Shown here one piece after another: positions 39,965 to 49,771 of a stretch of DNA of 64,000 nt. The notes under the pieces are model-generated. The model was not told the DNA's origin and did not search any database. It worked only from the letters and a program-made list of their open reading frames with translations. Each line of letters begins with the position of its first letter. Within the stretch, counting starts at the first letter, position 1. Source of the DNA: a bacterium (GTDB lineage Bacteria > Desulfobacterota > Deferrisomatia > Deferrisomatales > BM512); NCBI GenBank assembly GCA_004322275.1, contig SCTA01000041.1, positions 19,123-83,122 on the forward strand, read 5' to 3'. The position numbers were made by a program, and so were the translations under genes.

Positions 39965-41431
39965 TCAGGGCGCTCTCAAAGCGGCGCCGAAGAGCCTTTC
40001 GATCTCCCTCGACGAGACCGCGAAATTAAGCCCGTCGTAGCGGCTCATTGAAAGGGTGTTGACGCCCAGGACCTTTCCCGTCGCTTCGACTATGAGGGGG
40101 CCGCCGCTGTTTCCGGGGTTTATGGTGGTATCGGTCTGCAGGTAGTTTATTCCTTCGCTTATCCTCTGCCCGCTGAGTATCCCTCTTGAAAAGCTCCACC
40201 CGAGAAATGCCGGAGTGCCGATGGCTATGACCTCCGTCCCCTCCGTCCCCTCTACGGGGTCCGCCAGGGTCAGCCAGGGATACGCGCCCTTCGGCGCGCG
40301 GATGAGGGCGAGATCTGCGTCCATGTCTTTTGACAGCACCTCGCCTATCAGCACCCGCCCGTCGCGCAGTTTGAGGCTGACCGTCTTGTCGGTGGAGATG
40401 ACGTGCTCGTTGGTGACCAAAAGCCCCTCGCGCGTCAGAAAAAAGCCGGTGCCGAGCCCGAACCGGCTCCGCACGGCCACCACCGCATCCATAAAGTCAT
40501 CGTATTTTGAGGGGGCGGAAGGGACAGGCGCGTCATCGACCGTGCCTTTCTCGCCCATCCGGCGGAATCTGTCCCGTACGGGGTAAACCTTGTGGAGCGT
40601 CATGGAATAGTCCTGCCCGCTGGCCGTCACGGCCGGAATTTCGAGGACCCCGTTTCCCGTCGTCATGCTTGTCGTGTTCGTCGCGCGCTTGTCGGGCAAG
40701 AAATATTTCGTAGCGTAAATGCCGGGGGAATTCGAGACCTCGAATTCGGCCTTTATATCGCCGTTTTTCCAGCCTGCCTTGATGCTCGATATGACCGTTG
40801 CGACCAGAAGTCCGGTAGAAGGGTCTTTTTTTATCCCGATTCGGTGGTTTCCCCGAAGGTCCACCCAGATGCCTTCGATCTTGTCCAGGTCTTCGCTGTT
40901 CTCGTCGTAATACTTTTTAAGTTCCTCTTCCTTGACGGCTTTAATCTCCCCTGCGGGGATTTTGGCCGCCTTCTCCTTGGACTCGGTGAGGGTTACGAGC
41001 ATGTCCGTTACGAGTTTTACGATTACTTTTTTGCTTCTCCAGCTGTTTGGACGGCTGCGGACGCTGTAAATGACCCTGCCGTCGTACAGATCGCACAGAT
41101 CCATGCTCAGATAAACTATTTCGTCGATGTGCGAGCGTCCGGTCTGATAGGAAACCCGAAGCTCGTAGCTGGCGTCGAGCTTGCTCGCCGTAAGTGCTAC
41201 CGAGTGTTGGGAAAAAACCTTCTCGATCTTGGGAGTCACCATGGCCGGATCTGTGGGCAAAAACAGATAGACCTTCCCGCCGGGGATGAAATTTTCGATG
41301 TTCTCGTGCCTTACGCTTATGTAGGGGGCGCAGCCGCAGAGGGCGGCCAAAAGCAAAAGAGACAAAAGGATTGCAAAGGTGTTTTTGAAACCCTTTTTGC
41401 AAGAGAAAATACCCGTGCCACGCAGATACAT
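39965..41431 (-). CDS. Trypsin-like (DegP-type) serine protease lipoprotein with novel N-terminal half
   Basis: A 488-residue protein. Signal peptide ends in a lipobox (AALCGC). Residues about 35-310 match no family I know: a lipoprotein-like segment (YLFLPTDPAMVTPKIEKVFS) and then a beta-rich part (GIWVDLRGNHRIGIKKDP). Residues 320-485 are a complete S1C protease: His in LLVTNEHVISTD, Asp in DMDADLALIRAP, Ser in NPGNSGGPLIV. No PDZ domain follows. The start has AGGAGGGGG just upstream. Inference: an envelope protease tethered to the outer membrane. Confidence 0.85.
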   Translation of the reverse strand: MYLRGTGIFSCKKGFKNTFAILLSLLLLAALCGCAPYISVRHENIENFIPGGKVYLFLPTDPAMVTPKIEKVFSQHSVALTASKLDASYELRVSYQTGRSHIDEIVYLSMDLCDLYDGRVIYSVRSRPNSWRSKKVIVKLVTDMLVTLTESKEKAAKIPAGEIKAVKEEELKKYYDENSEDLDKIEGIWVDLRGNHRIGIKKDPSTGLLVATVISSIKAGWKNGDIKAEFEVSNSPGIYATKYFLPDKRATNTTSMTTGNGVLEIPAVTASGQDYSMTLHKVYPVRDRFRRMGEKGTVDDAPVPSAPSKYDDFMDAVVAVRSRFGLGTGFFLTREGLLVTNEHVISTDKTVSLKLRDGRVLIGEVLSKDMDADLALIRAPKGAYPWLTLADPVEGTEGTEVIAIGTPAFLGWSFSRGILSGQRISEGINYLQTDTTINPGNSGGPLIVEATGKVLGVNTLSMSRYDGLNFAVSSREIERLFGAALRAP

Positions 41432-41615
41432 CTTCCCCCTCCTCGCTTCGGATAAAAAACGGTCCGGGAAATGATGTAGAAAAACAAAAACACCGTCAAA
41501 GAAAAAACGAAAACCAGGCCATGCCGCGACGGCCGCTTGAAACTATCGCATCCGGGCTACATACTGTAGTGGACGGGTTTCGCACGGGAAACAACCTTTT
41601 CAGGGTGGTGGCGTT

Positions 41616-42362
41616 TTGGACATTCTCCTCAGCAACGACGACGGCATTCACTCACCGGGGCTTCTGGCGCTGGCCGACGCCCTCTCCCCTCTCGGAAGGG
41701 TTGTAGTGGTCGCCCCCGACAGGGAGCGAAGCGCGGTTTCCCACGCTCTCACCCTCCACCGCCCCCTTCGCCTCTCCCGCGTGCGCGAGGACTGGTACTT
41801 CGTCGACGGAACTCCCACCGACTGCGTCCACCTCGGGGTCCACGCGGTCCTCACCCGCCCCCCCGGCCTTCTCGTGGCGGGTATAAACGCCGGAGGAAAC
41901 CTCGGGGACGATCTTACCTACTCCGGCACCCTCGCGGTGGCGATGGAAGGGGCTCTCCTCGGCGTGCCTTCCATGGCCGTCTCCCTGGTCGCCAGAAGCG
42001 GCTACGATTTTGCGCCCGCCGGAAGGGTCGCCTTCAAAATTGCGCAGTCCATCCTCGAAAAGGGGCTGCCGGAGAGGACCTTCCTCAACGTAAACGTTCC
42101 GGGCTCCCTCCCCGCCGGGGAAGAAGCAAGAATAACGGTAACGAAACAGGGAAGGCGTATCTTCGGCAGCGGAATCGTGAAAAAGACCGACCCCCGCGGC
42201 GGCGAATACTACTGGATCGGAGGGACGGAGCTGGGTTACGTGGACGGGGACGAGAAAAGCGACATAGCGGCGATAGCTCGGGGAGAGGTCTCGGTCACAC
42301 CCCTCCACACCGACCTCACCGACGAACGTTTTTACGACCGGCTCGGGGAGTGGAGCCTTTGA
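41616..42362 (+). CDS. surE: 5'/3'-nucleotidase SurE
   Basis: A 248-residue survival protein. The TTG at 41616 gives the canonical DILLSNDDGIHSPGLLALAD start, with the metal-binding Asp-Asp pair; other motifs are VVVAPDRERSAVSHALTLH, GTPTDCVHLGV, and AGINAGGNLGDDLTYSGTLA. It dephosphorylates nucleoside monophosphates and short polyphosphate. It leads the surE-FAD protein-pcm-nlpD-rpoS run, an order familiar from proteobacteria with one inserted gene. The 184 bases upstream are the divergent region with the protease gene. Confidence 0.96.
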   Translation: MDILLSNDDGIHSPGLLALADALSPLGRVVVVAPDRERSAVSHALTLHRPLRLSRVREDWYFVDGTPTDCVHLGVHAVLTRPPGLLVAGINAGGNLGDDLTYSGTLAVAMEGALLGVPSMAVSLVARSGYDFAPAGRVAFKIAQSILEKGLPERTFLNVNVPGSLPAGEEARITVTKQGRRIFGSGIVKKTDPRGGEYYWIGGTELGYVDGDEKSDIAAIARGEVSVTPLHTDLTDERFYDRLGEWSL

Positions 42363-43738
42363 AGTACGACGCGATAGTCGCCGGAGCCGGGGCGGCGGGC
42401 ATCTTCGCCGCGCGGGAGCTCGCCCTCGGCGGCGCGAAAGTCCTCCTCCTCGAAATGGGTCCTTCCCTCGAACACCGGCTCTGCCCGAGGCGCGAGACCC
42501 GAAAGGAGTGCTTTCGCTGCGACCCCTGCCGCCTTCTCTACGGCTGGGGCGGGGCGGGGGCCTTCAGCGACGGCAAGCTCTCCCTTTCGAGCGGCGTCGG
42601 GGGGTTTTTGCCGGAGATATTACCGGAAGGGGTCACCGAGGAGCTCTTGTCGCGCGTCGATTCGGTCTACCTCTCCTACGGAGCCCCGGAAAAGGTCTAC
42701 GGGGGAGACCCGGAGGAGAGCCGCAAATTCTCCGAACTCGCGCTTTCGGCGGGGCTCACCCTCGTCCACAACCCGCTTCGCCATATGGGAACCGACAAAT
42801 CGCGGGAGGTTCTGGCCCTCATGGAGCGGGACATAAAGAAGATAGCCACGGTGCGCTTCAACCTGCCCTGCGAGGAGGTCCTCGTGGAGAAGGGCGCGGT
42901 GAGGGGGGTTCGCGCGGGAAAGGAGACTTTCAAGGCGGACACGGTCATCCTAGCGGGGGGAAGATCGGGCGCGGGGTGGATGAAAGCGGTCGCCGAAAAA
43001 CTCAAAATCCCCCTGAAACCGAATCCGGTCGACATAGGCGTGCGCGTCGAGTGCCCCTACGAGGTCGCCGCCCCGATGACTACGGGACTTTACGAGGCGA
43101 AGCTCCGATACCTCGCCCCCACCTTTCGCGACGAGGTCCGCACCTTCTGCATGAACCCGGGGGGAGAGGTGGTCCACGAGGTTTACGAGGATTGCCTCAC
43201 CGTTAACGGCCACAGTTACGCCGGGGCCAACGGAGGGCTGACCAACTTCGCCCTGCTGGTGACGACGCGCTTCACCGAGCCCTTCGACGACCCCCTCTCC
43301 TACGGCAAATTCATAGCCCGGCTGGCGAATCTCCTCTCGGGGGGGATACTTGTCCAGCGCTATGCGGACCTCGTCTCCGGCAAGCGCTCCAACCCCGAAC
43401 GCATTAAAAAAGCCCGGTTTTCTCCCACCCTCGAAGACGCGACGCCGGGCGATCTCTCCTTTGCATTGCCTCATCGCCATCTCGTGGATATCATCGAGAT
43501 GATGACGGCCCTCGACAGGGTCTGCCCCGGCCTCTGCGGAGAGGACACCTTCCTCTACGGCGCCGAGGTAAAGCTCTATTCGAGCAGGATAGCCCTCGAC
43601 GAAAATCTCGAAACTCCGGTAAAGGGCCTCTACTGCGCGGGCGACGGGGCCGGGGTGAGCAGGGGGCTGATGCAGGCTTCGGCCTCGGGCATGCTGGCCG
43701 CAAGGGCGATACTGAAGACAAAAGGAGTGAAAAACTGA
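42350..43738 (+). CDS. FAD-dependent oxidoreductase (COG2509 type)
   Basis: A 462-residue flavoprotein. The N-terminal dinucleotide fold is DAIVAGAGAAGIFAARELA; the cysteine-rich insert CPRRETRKECFRCDPCRLLY followed by GWGGAGAFSDGKLSLSSGVG is characteristic of this uncharacterised FAD family. C-terminal KGLYCAGDGAGVSRGLMQAS closes the FAD site. Start is ambiguous: GTG at 42350 (13-base overlap with surE) or TTG at 42359. Substrate unknown. It sits between surE and pcm, where E. coli has nothing. Confidence 0.88.
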   Translation: MEPLKYDAIVAGAGAAGIFAARELALGGAKVLLLEMGPSLEHRLCPRRETRKECFRCDPCRLLYGWGGAGAFSDGKLSLSSGVGGFLPEILPEGVTEELLSRVDSVYLSYGAPEKVYGGDPEESRKFSELALSAGLTLVHNPLRHMGTDKSREVLALMERDIKKIATVRFNLPCEEVLVEKGAVRGVRAGKETFKADTVILAGGRSGAGWMKAVAEKLKIPLKPNPVDIGVRVECPYEVAAPMTTGLYEAKLRYLAPTFRDEVRTFCMNPGGEVVHEVYEDCLTVNGHSYAGANGGLTNFALLVTTRFTEPFDDPLSYGKFIARLANLLSGGILVQRYADLVSGKRSNPERIKKARFSPTLEDATPGDLSFALPHRHLVDIIEMMTALDRVCPGLCGEDTFLYGAEVKLYSSRIALDENLETPVKGLYCAGDGAGVSRGLMQASASGMLAARAILKTKGVKN

Positions 43739-43752
43739 TCCATAGGGCGAAA

Positions 43753-44376
43753 ATGGGGCGGCTCGCGCAGTCTATTGCGGCGTCCCTCGGAATAACCAAC
43801 AAAAGAGTCATCGAGGCGGTGGGTCAGATACCCAGGCACCTCTTCGTCGAGGAGGCGCTCACCCTTCGCGCCTACTCCGACGACGCGCTTCCCATTGGCT
43901 ACGGCCAGACCATCTCAAAAATTTCCACCGTCCTTCGCATGACCGACCTTCTCGACCCGGCCGAGTCCGACAGGATACTGGAAATAGGCACCGGCTCCGG
44001 TTTTCAGCTCGCCGTACTGGGCCTTCTTTGCAAGTCTGTCTATTCGGTGGAGAGGGTTGGAGCGCTGGCGATACGGTCAAGGCAAATGATGAACCGGCTC
44101 CGCATCTTCGGAGTCAACATACGCTCCGGCGACGGCTCTAAGGGGTGGAGCGAACACGCCCCCTTCGACAAGATAATCGTAACCGCCGCCGCCGCGAAGC
44201 TTCCCGAGCCCCTCCTCCTCCAGCTCGCCGTCGGCGGCAGGCTCGTCATCCCCGTGGAATCGGGAGAAAGACAGGTTCTGACGGTCGTCACGCGGCTCGG
44301 CGAGGACCAGTGGGAGCAAAAAACCCTCGAAACCTGCAGGTTTGTGCCGCTGGTGGAAGGAGCGAGGGGCCGATGA
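43753..44376 (+). CDS. pcm: Protein-L-isoaspartate O-methyltransferase
   Basis: A 207-residue PIMT that methylates isoaspartyl residues in aged proteins. Seen: VIEAVGQIPRHLFVEEAL, LPIGYGQTISKISTVLRMTD, SAM motif ILEIGTGSGFQLAVLGLL, and IIVTAAAAKLPEPLLLQLAV with GGRLVIPVE. It lies 14 bases after the FAD gene and overlaps nlpD by 4 bases. Confidence 0.95.
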   Translation: MGRLAQSIAASLGITNKRVIEAVGQIPRHLFVEEALTLRAYSDDALPIGYGQTISKISTVLRMTDLLDPAESDRILEIGTGSGFQLAVLGLLCKSVYSVERVGALAIRSRQMMNRLRIFGVNIRSGDGSKGWSEHAPFDKIIVTAAAAKLPEPLLLQLAVGGRLVIPVESGERQVLTVVTRLGEDQWEQKTLETCRFVPLVEGARGR

Positions 44377-45125
44377 GAAGAGGGCTTCTACTCCTTTTGC
44401 TCGCTCTTTTCCTGTCGTCCTGCGCGATGACCTACGGAGAGCGCCACCACGTCGCGCGGGGCGAGACCATAGAGTCAATCGCCGCCGCAAGGGGGCTGAG
44501 CGCGAGTGAGATACGCGAGATGAACTACCTCGGCCCAGCCGACAGGGTAAGCGAGGGAGACACGATATTTCTTCCCGCTCCCGGTGATTCCCCACCTCTG
44601 GCAAAGGCCGCGAAAAAGAAAATCCCCGCCGCGCCAGAAAAGATCGCCCCGGCTGAGAAAAAACCCGTAAAGGCTGAAAAACCGGCAGGAGCATCGCCCC
44701 CGGCGATTGTCCCGGCTCCCCCGCCAGCGAAACAAAAGCCCGCGGAAAAACCTGAAACGGCTGCATCCAAACCCTCTTCGGCGAGGCTGCTTTGGCCTCT
44801 TGCCGGCGCGGTCGTGCGCGGATACGGCGAAGGGGGCGGCAAGGGAATCGACATAGCCGCCAGGGGCGGCGAGAGGGTCAAAGCCTCCGCCGGAGGGCAG
44901 GTGAATTACGCCGGGCTTCCGGCAAGGGCTTACGGAACGATGGTCATACTCGACCACGGGGGCGAATTCTACACGGTCTATTCCAACATGTCGGCTCTCA
45001 TAGTCAAAACGGGGGAGAAAATCTCCGCCGGCCAGGTTCTGGGCTCCTCCGGAGACTACCTTCACTTCGAGGTGCGCAAGGGAATAGGCGCCGTTGACCC
45101 CCTTTTATACTTGCCCGCCCGCTAG
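44373..45125 (+). CDS. nlpD: NlpD-type lipoprotein, LysM plus degenerate LytM/M23 domain
   Basis: A 250-residue lipoprotein (lipobox LFLSSC, Cys17). Residues 27-67 are a LysM peptidoglycan-binding domain (HHVARGETIESIAAARGLSA); 75-138 a Lys/Pro/Ala-rich linker; 140-248 an M23 domain. The M23 metal ligands are lost: GGGKGIDIAARGGE has Lys where active enzymes have His, and YLHFEVRKG replaces the HxH site. This matches NlpD/EnvC activators that switch on amidases rather than cutting. It sits between pcm and rpoS, as in other proteobacteria. Confidence 0.93.
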   Translation: MRRGLLLLLLALFLSSCAMTYGERHHVARGETIESIAAARGLSASEIREMNYLGPADRVSEGDTIFLPAPGDSPPLAKAAKKKIPAAPEKIAPAEKKPVKAEKPAGASPPAIVPAPPPAKQKPAEKPETAASKPSSARLLWPLAGAVVRGYGEGGGKGIDIAARGGERVKASAGGQVNYAGLPARAYGTMVILDHGGEFYTVYSNMSALIVKTGEKISAGQVLGSSGDYLHFEVRKGIGAVDPLLYLPAR

Positions 45126-45187
45126 TCATGCGTTTACCATAAAAAATTGACCAGGGGCGCTTAAATTTGGCAGGTAGAAGGGGCGAG

Positions 45188-46105
<918 letters not shown>

Positions 46106-46130
46106 AACTCACAAAATCAGAGGCGCAAAA

Positions 46131-46646
46131 ATGGACGAGCTAAAGAAAAAAATAAGGGATATCCAGGATTTTCCGAAGCCCGGCATAGGCTTTAAGGACA
46201 TAACCACCCTTCTGAGGGATGCGTCGAGCTTCAACCGCGCCGTCGACCTCATGGCGCACAGGTACATCGATCAGAAGGTTGACGTGGTGCTCGGCATCGA
46301 GGCGCGCGGCTTCATCATCGGCGCCGCCCTCGCCTACAAGCTCAACAAGGGCGTCATCCTCGTAAGAAAACCCGGAAAGCTCCCTTACAAGACCAACAGC
46401 GTCTCCTACTCGCTCGAATACGGCACCGACACCCTTGAAATCCACCAGGACGCCGTCGAGCCCGGCCAAAACGTGCTCATCGCCGACGACGTGCTTGCCA
46501 CCGGCGGCACGGTGCGGGCCGTTTCGGATCTGGTCCACGACATGGGCGGCAAGGTCATCGAGTGCGCTTTTCTGGCGGAGCTTACCTTCCTGAAGGGCCG
46601 CGACAGGCTTTCGGACCTTCCGATTTTCAGCCTCCTGCAATTCTGA
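46131..46646 (+). CDS. apt: Adenine phosphoribosyltransferase
   Basis: A 171-residue purine salvage enzyme making AMP from adenine and [24 protein letters not shown] and [20 protein letters not shown] are typical, and the PRPP loop is [16 protein letters not shown]. Length fits the family. It lies 25 bases after rpoS. Confidence 0.97.
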   Translation: MDELKKKIRDIQDFPKPGIGFKDITTLLRDASSFNRAVDLMAHRYIDQKVDVVLGIEARGFIIGAALAYKLNKGVILVRKPGKLPYKTNSVSYSLEYGTDTLEIHQDAVEPGQNVLIADDVLATGGTVRAVSDLVHDMGGKVIECAFLAELTFLKGRDRLSDLPIFSLLQF

Positions 46647-46665
46647 GGAGGAAGGGAAAAGCAGT

Positions 46666-47634
46666 ATGAAAAGGTCGGTTAACAAAGGAACAAAAAGCTC
46701 TCTCATTCCGGGAGTGTTGCTCCTTGCCGCTCTCCTCTTCGGCGGTTGCGGGACGGATTTCGAGCTCGGCCTCTGGACGGCGGAAGAACAGGACGGCGCC
46801 ACAGGCTCCGCTACTTCCTTCGGCAGAGATACGCTCGACGCCGTGAACGGCGTCGCAGTCTCCGGGGACTTCCTTTACGTGACCGACCCCTTTAACGATC
46901 TCGTAATAAAACTCGACATGACCAGGTCTTCTCCCGACGACATGGTCTGGGAAGCGGGCGGCACGGGCTCTGGCGTGACGGAGCTGGACGACCCCGCCGG
47001 GATAGCCATAGACGAGGAAGACAACCTCTGGGTGGCCGATTCCCGCAACGGACGCATACAGAAGCTCTCCTCCGGCGGCGCTTTCCTTGCGAGTATCGGC
47101 GAGGGCGAACTCGATACGCCGGTGGGCGTCGCGGTCAAGCAGGGCTTCGTCTACGTGACCGACGAAGTTCTCCACAAGGTGTTCAAATACTCGGCCATAG
47201 GCGTCAAGGTTGACGAGTTCGGAACGGGTCCGGGCAGCGCGCAGGGCCAGCTAAACAGCCCGGCGGGAGTCGCCGTGGACATCGACGGCGACGTCTTTGT
47301 CGTGAACCGGGGCAATTTCCGGGTCGAGGTCTTCTCCGACAGCGGAGGCTTCCTAAGAAGCTTCGGCGGGAACGGCACAGCCGCCGGAATGTTCCGCAAC
47401 CCCTACGGAATCGCCGCAGATGCCTTTCGGCGCGTGCTGGTAGGGGACAGAAACCTGAACAAGATTCAGCGGTTCGAGCAGAACGGCACCTTCGTGAACG
47501 CTCTGTCCACCGCCAACCCCGACGGGGCGATCCTTGACCCGATGGGGCTGGCAACCGCTGGAACTTTCGTATACATTGCCGAATCCGGCGCCCACAGGAT
47601 ACGCAAAGTACCCTTCTCTTTGTTTTCAAAATGA
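46666..47634 (+). CDS. NHL-repeat lipoprotein
   Basis: A 322-residue lipoprotein (lipobox LLFGGC, Cys28). Residues 55-320 contain about six NHL blades, for example PAGIAIDEEDNLWVADSRNG, SPAGVAVDIDGDVFVVNRGN and NPYGIAADAFRRVLVGDRNL, giving one six-bladed propeller. Such lipoproteins bind partners or substrates at the membrane surface; no partner is evident. It lies 19 bases after apt and may be co-transcribed. Confidence 0.88.
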   Translation: MKRSVNKGTKSSLIPGVLLLAALLFGGCGTDFELGLWTAEEQDGATGSATSFGRDTLDAVNGVAVSGDFLYVTDPFNDLVIKLDMTRSSPDDMVWEAGGTGSGVTELDDPAGIAIDEEDNLWVADSRNGRIQKLSSGGAFLASIGEGELDTPVGVAVKQGFVYVTDEVLHKVFKYSAIGVKVDEFGTGPGSAQGQLNSPAGVAVDIDGDVFVVNRGNFRVEVFSDSGGFLRSFGGNGTAAGMFRNPYGIAADAFRRVLVGDRNLNKIQRFEQNGTFVNALSTANPDGAILDPMGLATAGTFVYIAESGAHRIRKVPFSLFSK

Positions 47635-47651
47635 AAGGATAGGAATATTTC

Positions 47652-47972
47652 ATGAAAAAGCAGATTACAGTTGAGTTCGACCGCTGCGACGACTACCGGA
47701 TGGTTCCCGTCACCGGCGCGTGGGCTACCCACACCCCCACCGGCGACATCGTCGCGGAGCTTTTCGTCGAAAGAAGGCTTCCCCCCCGCGAAGTCACCCT
47801 CGAAATCGACGGAGCGCAGGCCCGCGAGGTGGATCAGCAATCCGGAAGGCTCGTACGCGAGGTTACCACCGGCCTCGTAATGAGGCCCGAAGTGGCTTAC
47901 GCCCTCGGCCAGTGGCTTGTAGCCAAGGCCCGCCAGGCCGGATTCAACCCCCCCGAAAACGAAGTTAATTGA
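47652..47972 (+). CDS. Small conserved-looking hypothetical protein
   Basis: A 106-residue protein without signal or membrane segment. It is beta-rich at first (KQITVEFDRCDDYRMVPVTG, ATHTPTGDIVAELFVERRLP) and helical at the end (RPEVAYALGQWLVAKARQAG). It is coupled to the following NFACT-R gene by a TTGA overlap. Family not recognised; with its neighbour it may work in RNA or ribosome-linked quality control, which is only a guess from the pairing. Confidence 0.75.
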   Translation: MKKQITVEFDRCDDYRMVPVTGAWATHTPTGDIVAELFVERRLPPREVTLEIDGAQAREVDQQSGRLVREVTTGLVMRPEVAYALGQWLVAKARQAGFNPPENEVN

Positions 47973-48385
47973 GCGTTGCCACGGTAAAGACGCCTCCGGA
48001 GGGGCTAAAGGTTCACGCCTACGCCCTTCCCGGAGGCTTTGTCGTCTGGGCGGGAAAGACCGAAGAGGACAACGACCGCCTCTCGATAAAGATCGCCCGC
48101 GAGAACGACTGGTGGTTTCACGTCAGGGGAATGCCGGGGAGCCACGTCGTCCTCTTCGTCGAAAAAGGGAACGAGCCGGACAGAGAAACGATAAAGGCCG
48201 CTGCGGCCATCGCGGCCTACCACTCGAAGGCTCGGGAAGGCGGGATGGTCGCCGTCAGCGCCGTCCGCGCGGGCAACGTCTCGAAGCCGAGGGGCGCAAA
48301 GCCCGGCACCGTGTCCATAACGCGGGAGACCGTTCTCAAGGTCCGCCCCGCAATCCCCTCGCCGCCCCCCTCAGCCGGGGGCTGA
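47969..48385 (+). CDS. Stand-alone NFACT-R (DUF814) domain protein
   Basis: A 138-residue protein consisting only of the RNA-binding NFACT-R module that normally ends RqcH/FbpA-type proteins: GFVVWAGKTEEDNDRLSIKI, then NDWWFHVRGMPGSHVVLF and ETIKAAAAIAAYHSKAREGG, closing with VSKPRGAKPGTVSI. It starts at TTG 47969. The last 15 bases overlap the convergent MFS gene. Inference: binds tRNA or 60S/50S-type ribosomal intermediates, without the NFACT-N/C parts. Confidence 0.85.
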   Translation: MSVATVKTPPEGLKVHAYALPGGFVVWAGKTEEDNDRLSIKIARENDWWFHVRGMPGSHVVLFVEKGNEPDRETIKAAAAIAAYHSKAREGGMVAVSAVRAGNVSKPRGAKPGTVSITRETVLKVRPAIPSPPPSAGG

Positions 48386-49591
48386 GTCCTCCGCCCCTTC
48401 GGGAAACAGTCTCCCTCTCGCCCATTTCGTGTTCAGAACCGCCAGCACCGCCGCGCTGATTACAGCCCCGCCGAAGAAAAGGGCGTCGTAGCCCAGCTTG
48501 TCGGCCACCCTGCCGCTGAGCGCAGAAATCAGGAGCGCGGAAAGCTGGGTCAGGAATATCTGCGAGGTGAAATCCGTACCCTCAAGCCCCCCGCGCACCC
48601 CGTTCATCGCGAAAACGTAAACCGCCACCGAGGAAAAGCCGTAGGCGGTCCAGATTCCAATGGAACCGGCGTAAAGAGCGAGGTGCGAACCGGAGTGGTT
48701 CACCGCGTAAAGAAAGAGCGCCGCAAGAGCGTTAAGCACGAGGAAGAGATTCAGCGAGAAGCGAAGTCCCGCACGCTTTATCAGCTGACCCCCCAGAAGG
48801 GAGCTTGCCGCCGCGAAGGCGGTACCCACCACGCCGTTTAAAAAGGCTATCTCGGTTAGCGAAAGCCCCTTGTCCACGAAAAAGGGCTTTAACATCGCGA
48901 TAATACCGATTATCCCGGCCCAGAGGGTGAGGAGAAGGAAAATCCTCGCGGGCGCGGAATTTCCTTTGAAAAAGCCGACGATGTCGAGCCAGCGCACCTT
49001 CCTGCCTGTGTGGGGGGCGGCGAAATCCTCCGTTTTGACGGTGAAGACCGGGCTGACGGCGAGAAGGACCAGCGCCCCCAGCCCCAGCGCGACCGCCTTC
49101 CACCCGAACCAGCCGTAAGCCGCGAGAAGCAGCCCGCTCCCGACAACTGTTCCCAGAAAACCTCCCGCCGACTGCACCGCGTTTCCCGGCCCCCGCTCCT
49201 CAGGCTTTAAGAGGCGTACCGCCAGCGCGTCGGTGGCTATGTCCTGCGTCGCGCTGAAGAGAAGGGCTATCACTATCAGCGGGACGATGGTGGAAAAATC
49301 GGTGCGAAGGTCAAAAAGCGCCATCGAGAAGACAACCACGGCGTAAAAAATCTCCGAGGTGACTATCCATTTGCGGTAGCCGCGCGCGTCGCGGGCGGTA
49401 GCGTCCACGGCGGGCGCCCAGAAGAGCTTGAGGAGCCAGGGGAGTTTGACGAACTGGAGGAGGCCGATGGAGGTGAGGGAAAAGTTCTCCTGGCGCAGGA
49501 TAACCGGCAGCGCGGTGGAAAAGAAACTCATCGGCACCGACTGCGCCAGATAAAGCGAGAGCAAAAGCGAGTATTTGCCGGACGGTTTCAA
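48371..49591 (-). CDS. MFS permease of the PAT/AmpG-like family
   Basis: A 406-residue transporter with about twelve membrane segments. N-terminal YLAQSVPMSFFSTALPVILR, then LLQFVKLPWLLKLFWAPAVD and SATQDIATDALAVRLLKPEE match the PAT group (AmpG, acetyl-CoA carriers, RhtX/FptX siderophore importers). Substrate cannot be assigned. It is monocistronic and divergent from the 49772 gene. Confidence 0.88.
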   Translation of the reverse strand: MKPSGKYSLLLSLYLAQSVPMSFFSTALPVILRQENFSLTSIGLLQFVKLPWLLKLFWAPAVDATARDARGYRKWIVTSEIFYAVVVFSMALFDLRTDFSTIVPLIVIALLFSATQDIATDALAVRLLKPEERGPGNAVQSAGGFLGTVVGSGLLLAAYGWFGWKAVALGLGALVLLAVSPVFTVKTEDFAAPHTGRKVRWLDIVGFFKGNSAPARIFLLLTLWAGIIGIIAMLKPFFVDKGLSLTEIAFLNGVVGTAFAAASSLLGGQLIKRAGLRFSLNLFLVLNALAALFLYAVNHSGSHLALYAGSIGIWTAYGFSSVAVYVFAMNGVRGGLEGTDFTSQIFLTQLSALLISALSGRVADKLGYDALFFGGAVISAAVLAVLNTKWARGRLFPEGAEDSAPG

Positions 49592-49708
49592 AAGAGACTC
49601 CCTCTGACGTTTTCCGGTTCACAACCCTGATTTTAAACTTTTTATGATGCGAGAGAAAGAGCCGGACGACAGGCGCTCTTTATCTTAGTAAATTTTTCAA
49701 AATCCTTG

Positions 49709-49737
49709 TTGACATTTTCCCCATTACTTTGTATCTT
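49709..49737 (+). promoter_or_regulatory. Sigma-70 promoter for the 49772 gene
   Basis: TTGACA (49709-49714), 17-base spacer, TATCTT (49732-49737). It is the best -35/-10 pair noticed in the window, with a ribosome binding site AAGGAGG at 49757-49763. Confidence 0.75.
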
Positions 49738-49771
49738 TGTAAAAACTAACCCGCACAAGGAGGTCGTCGTC

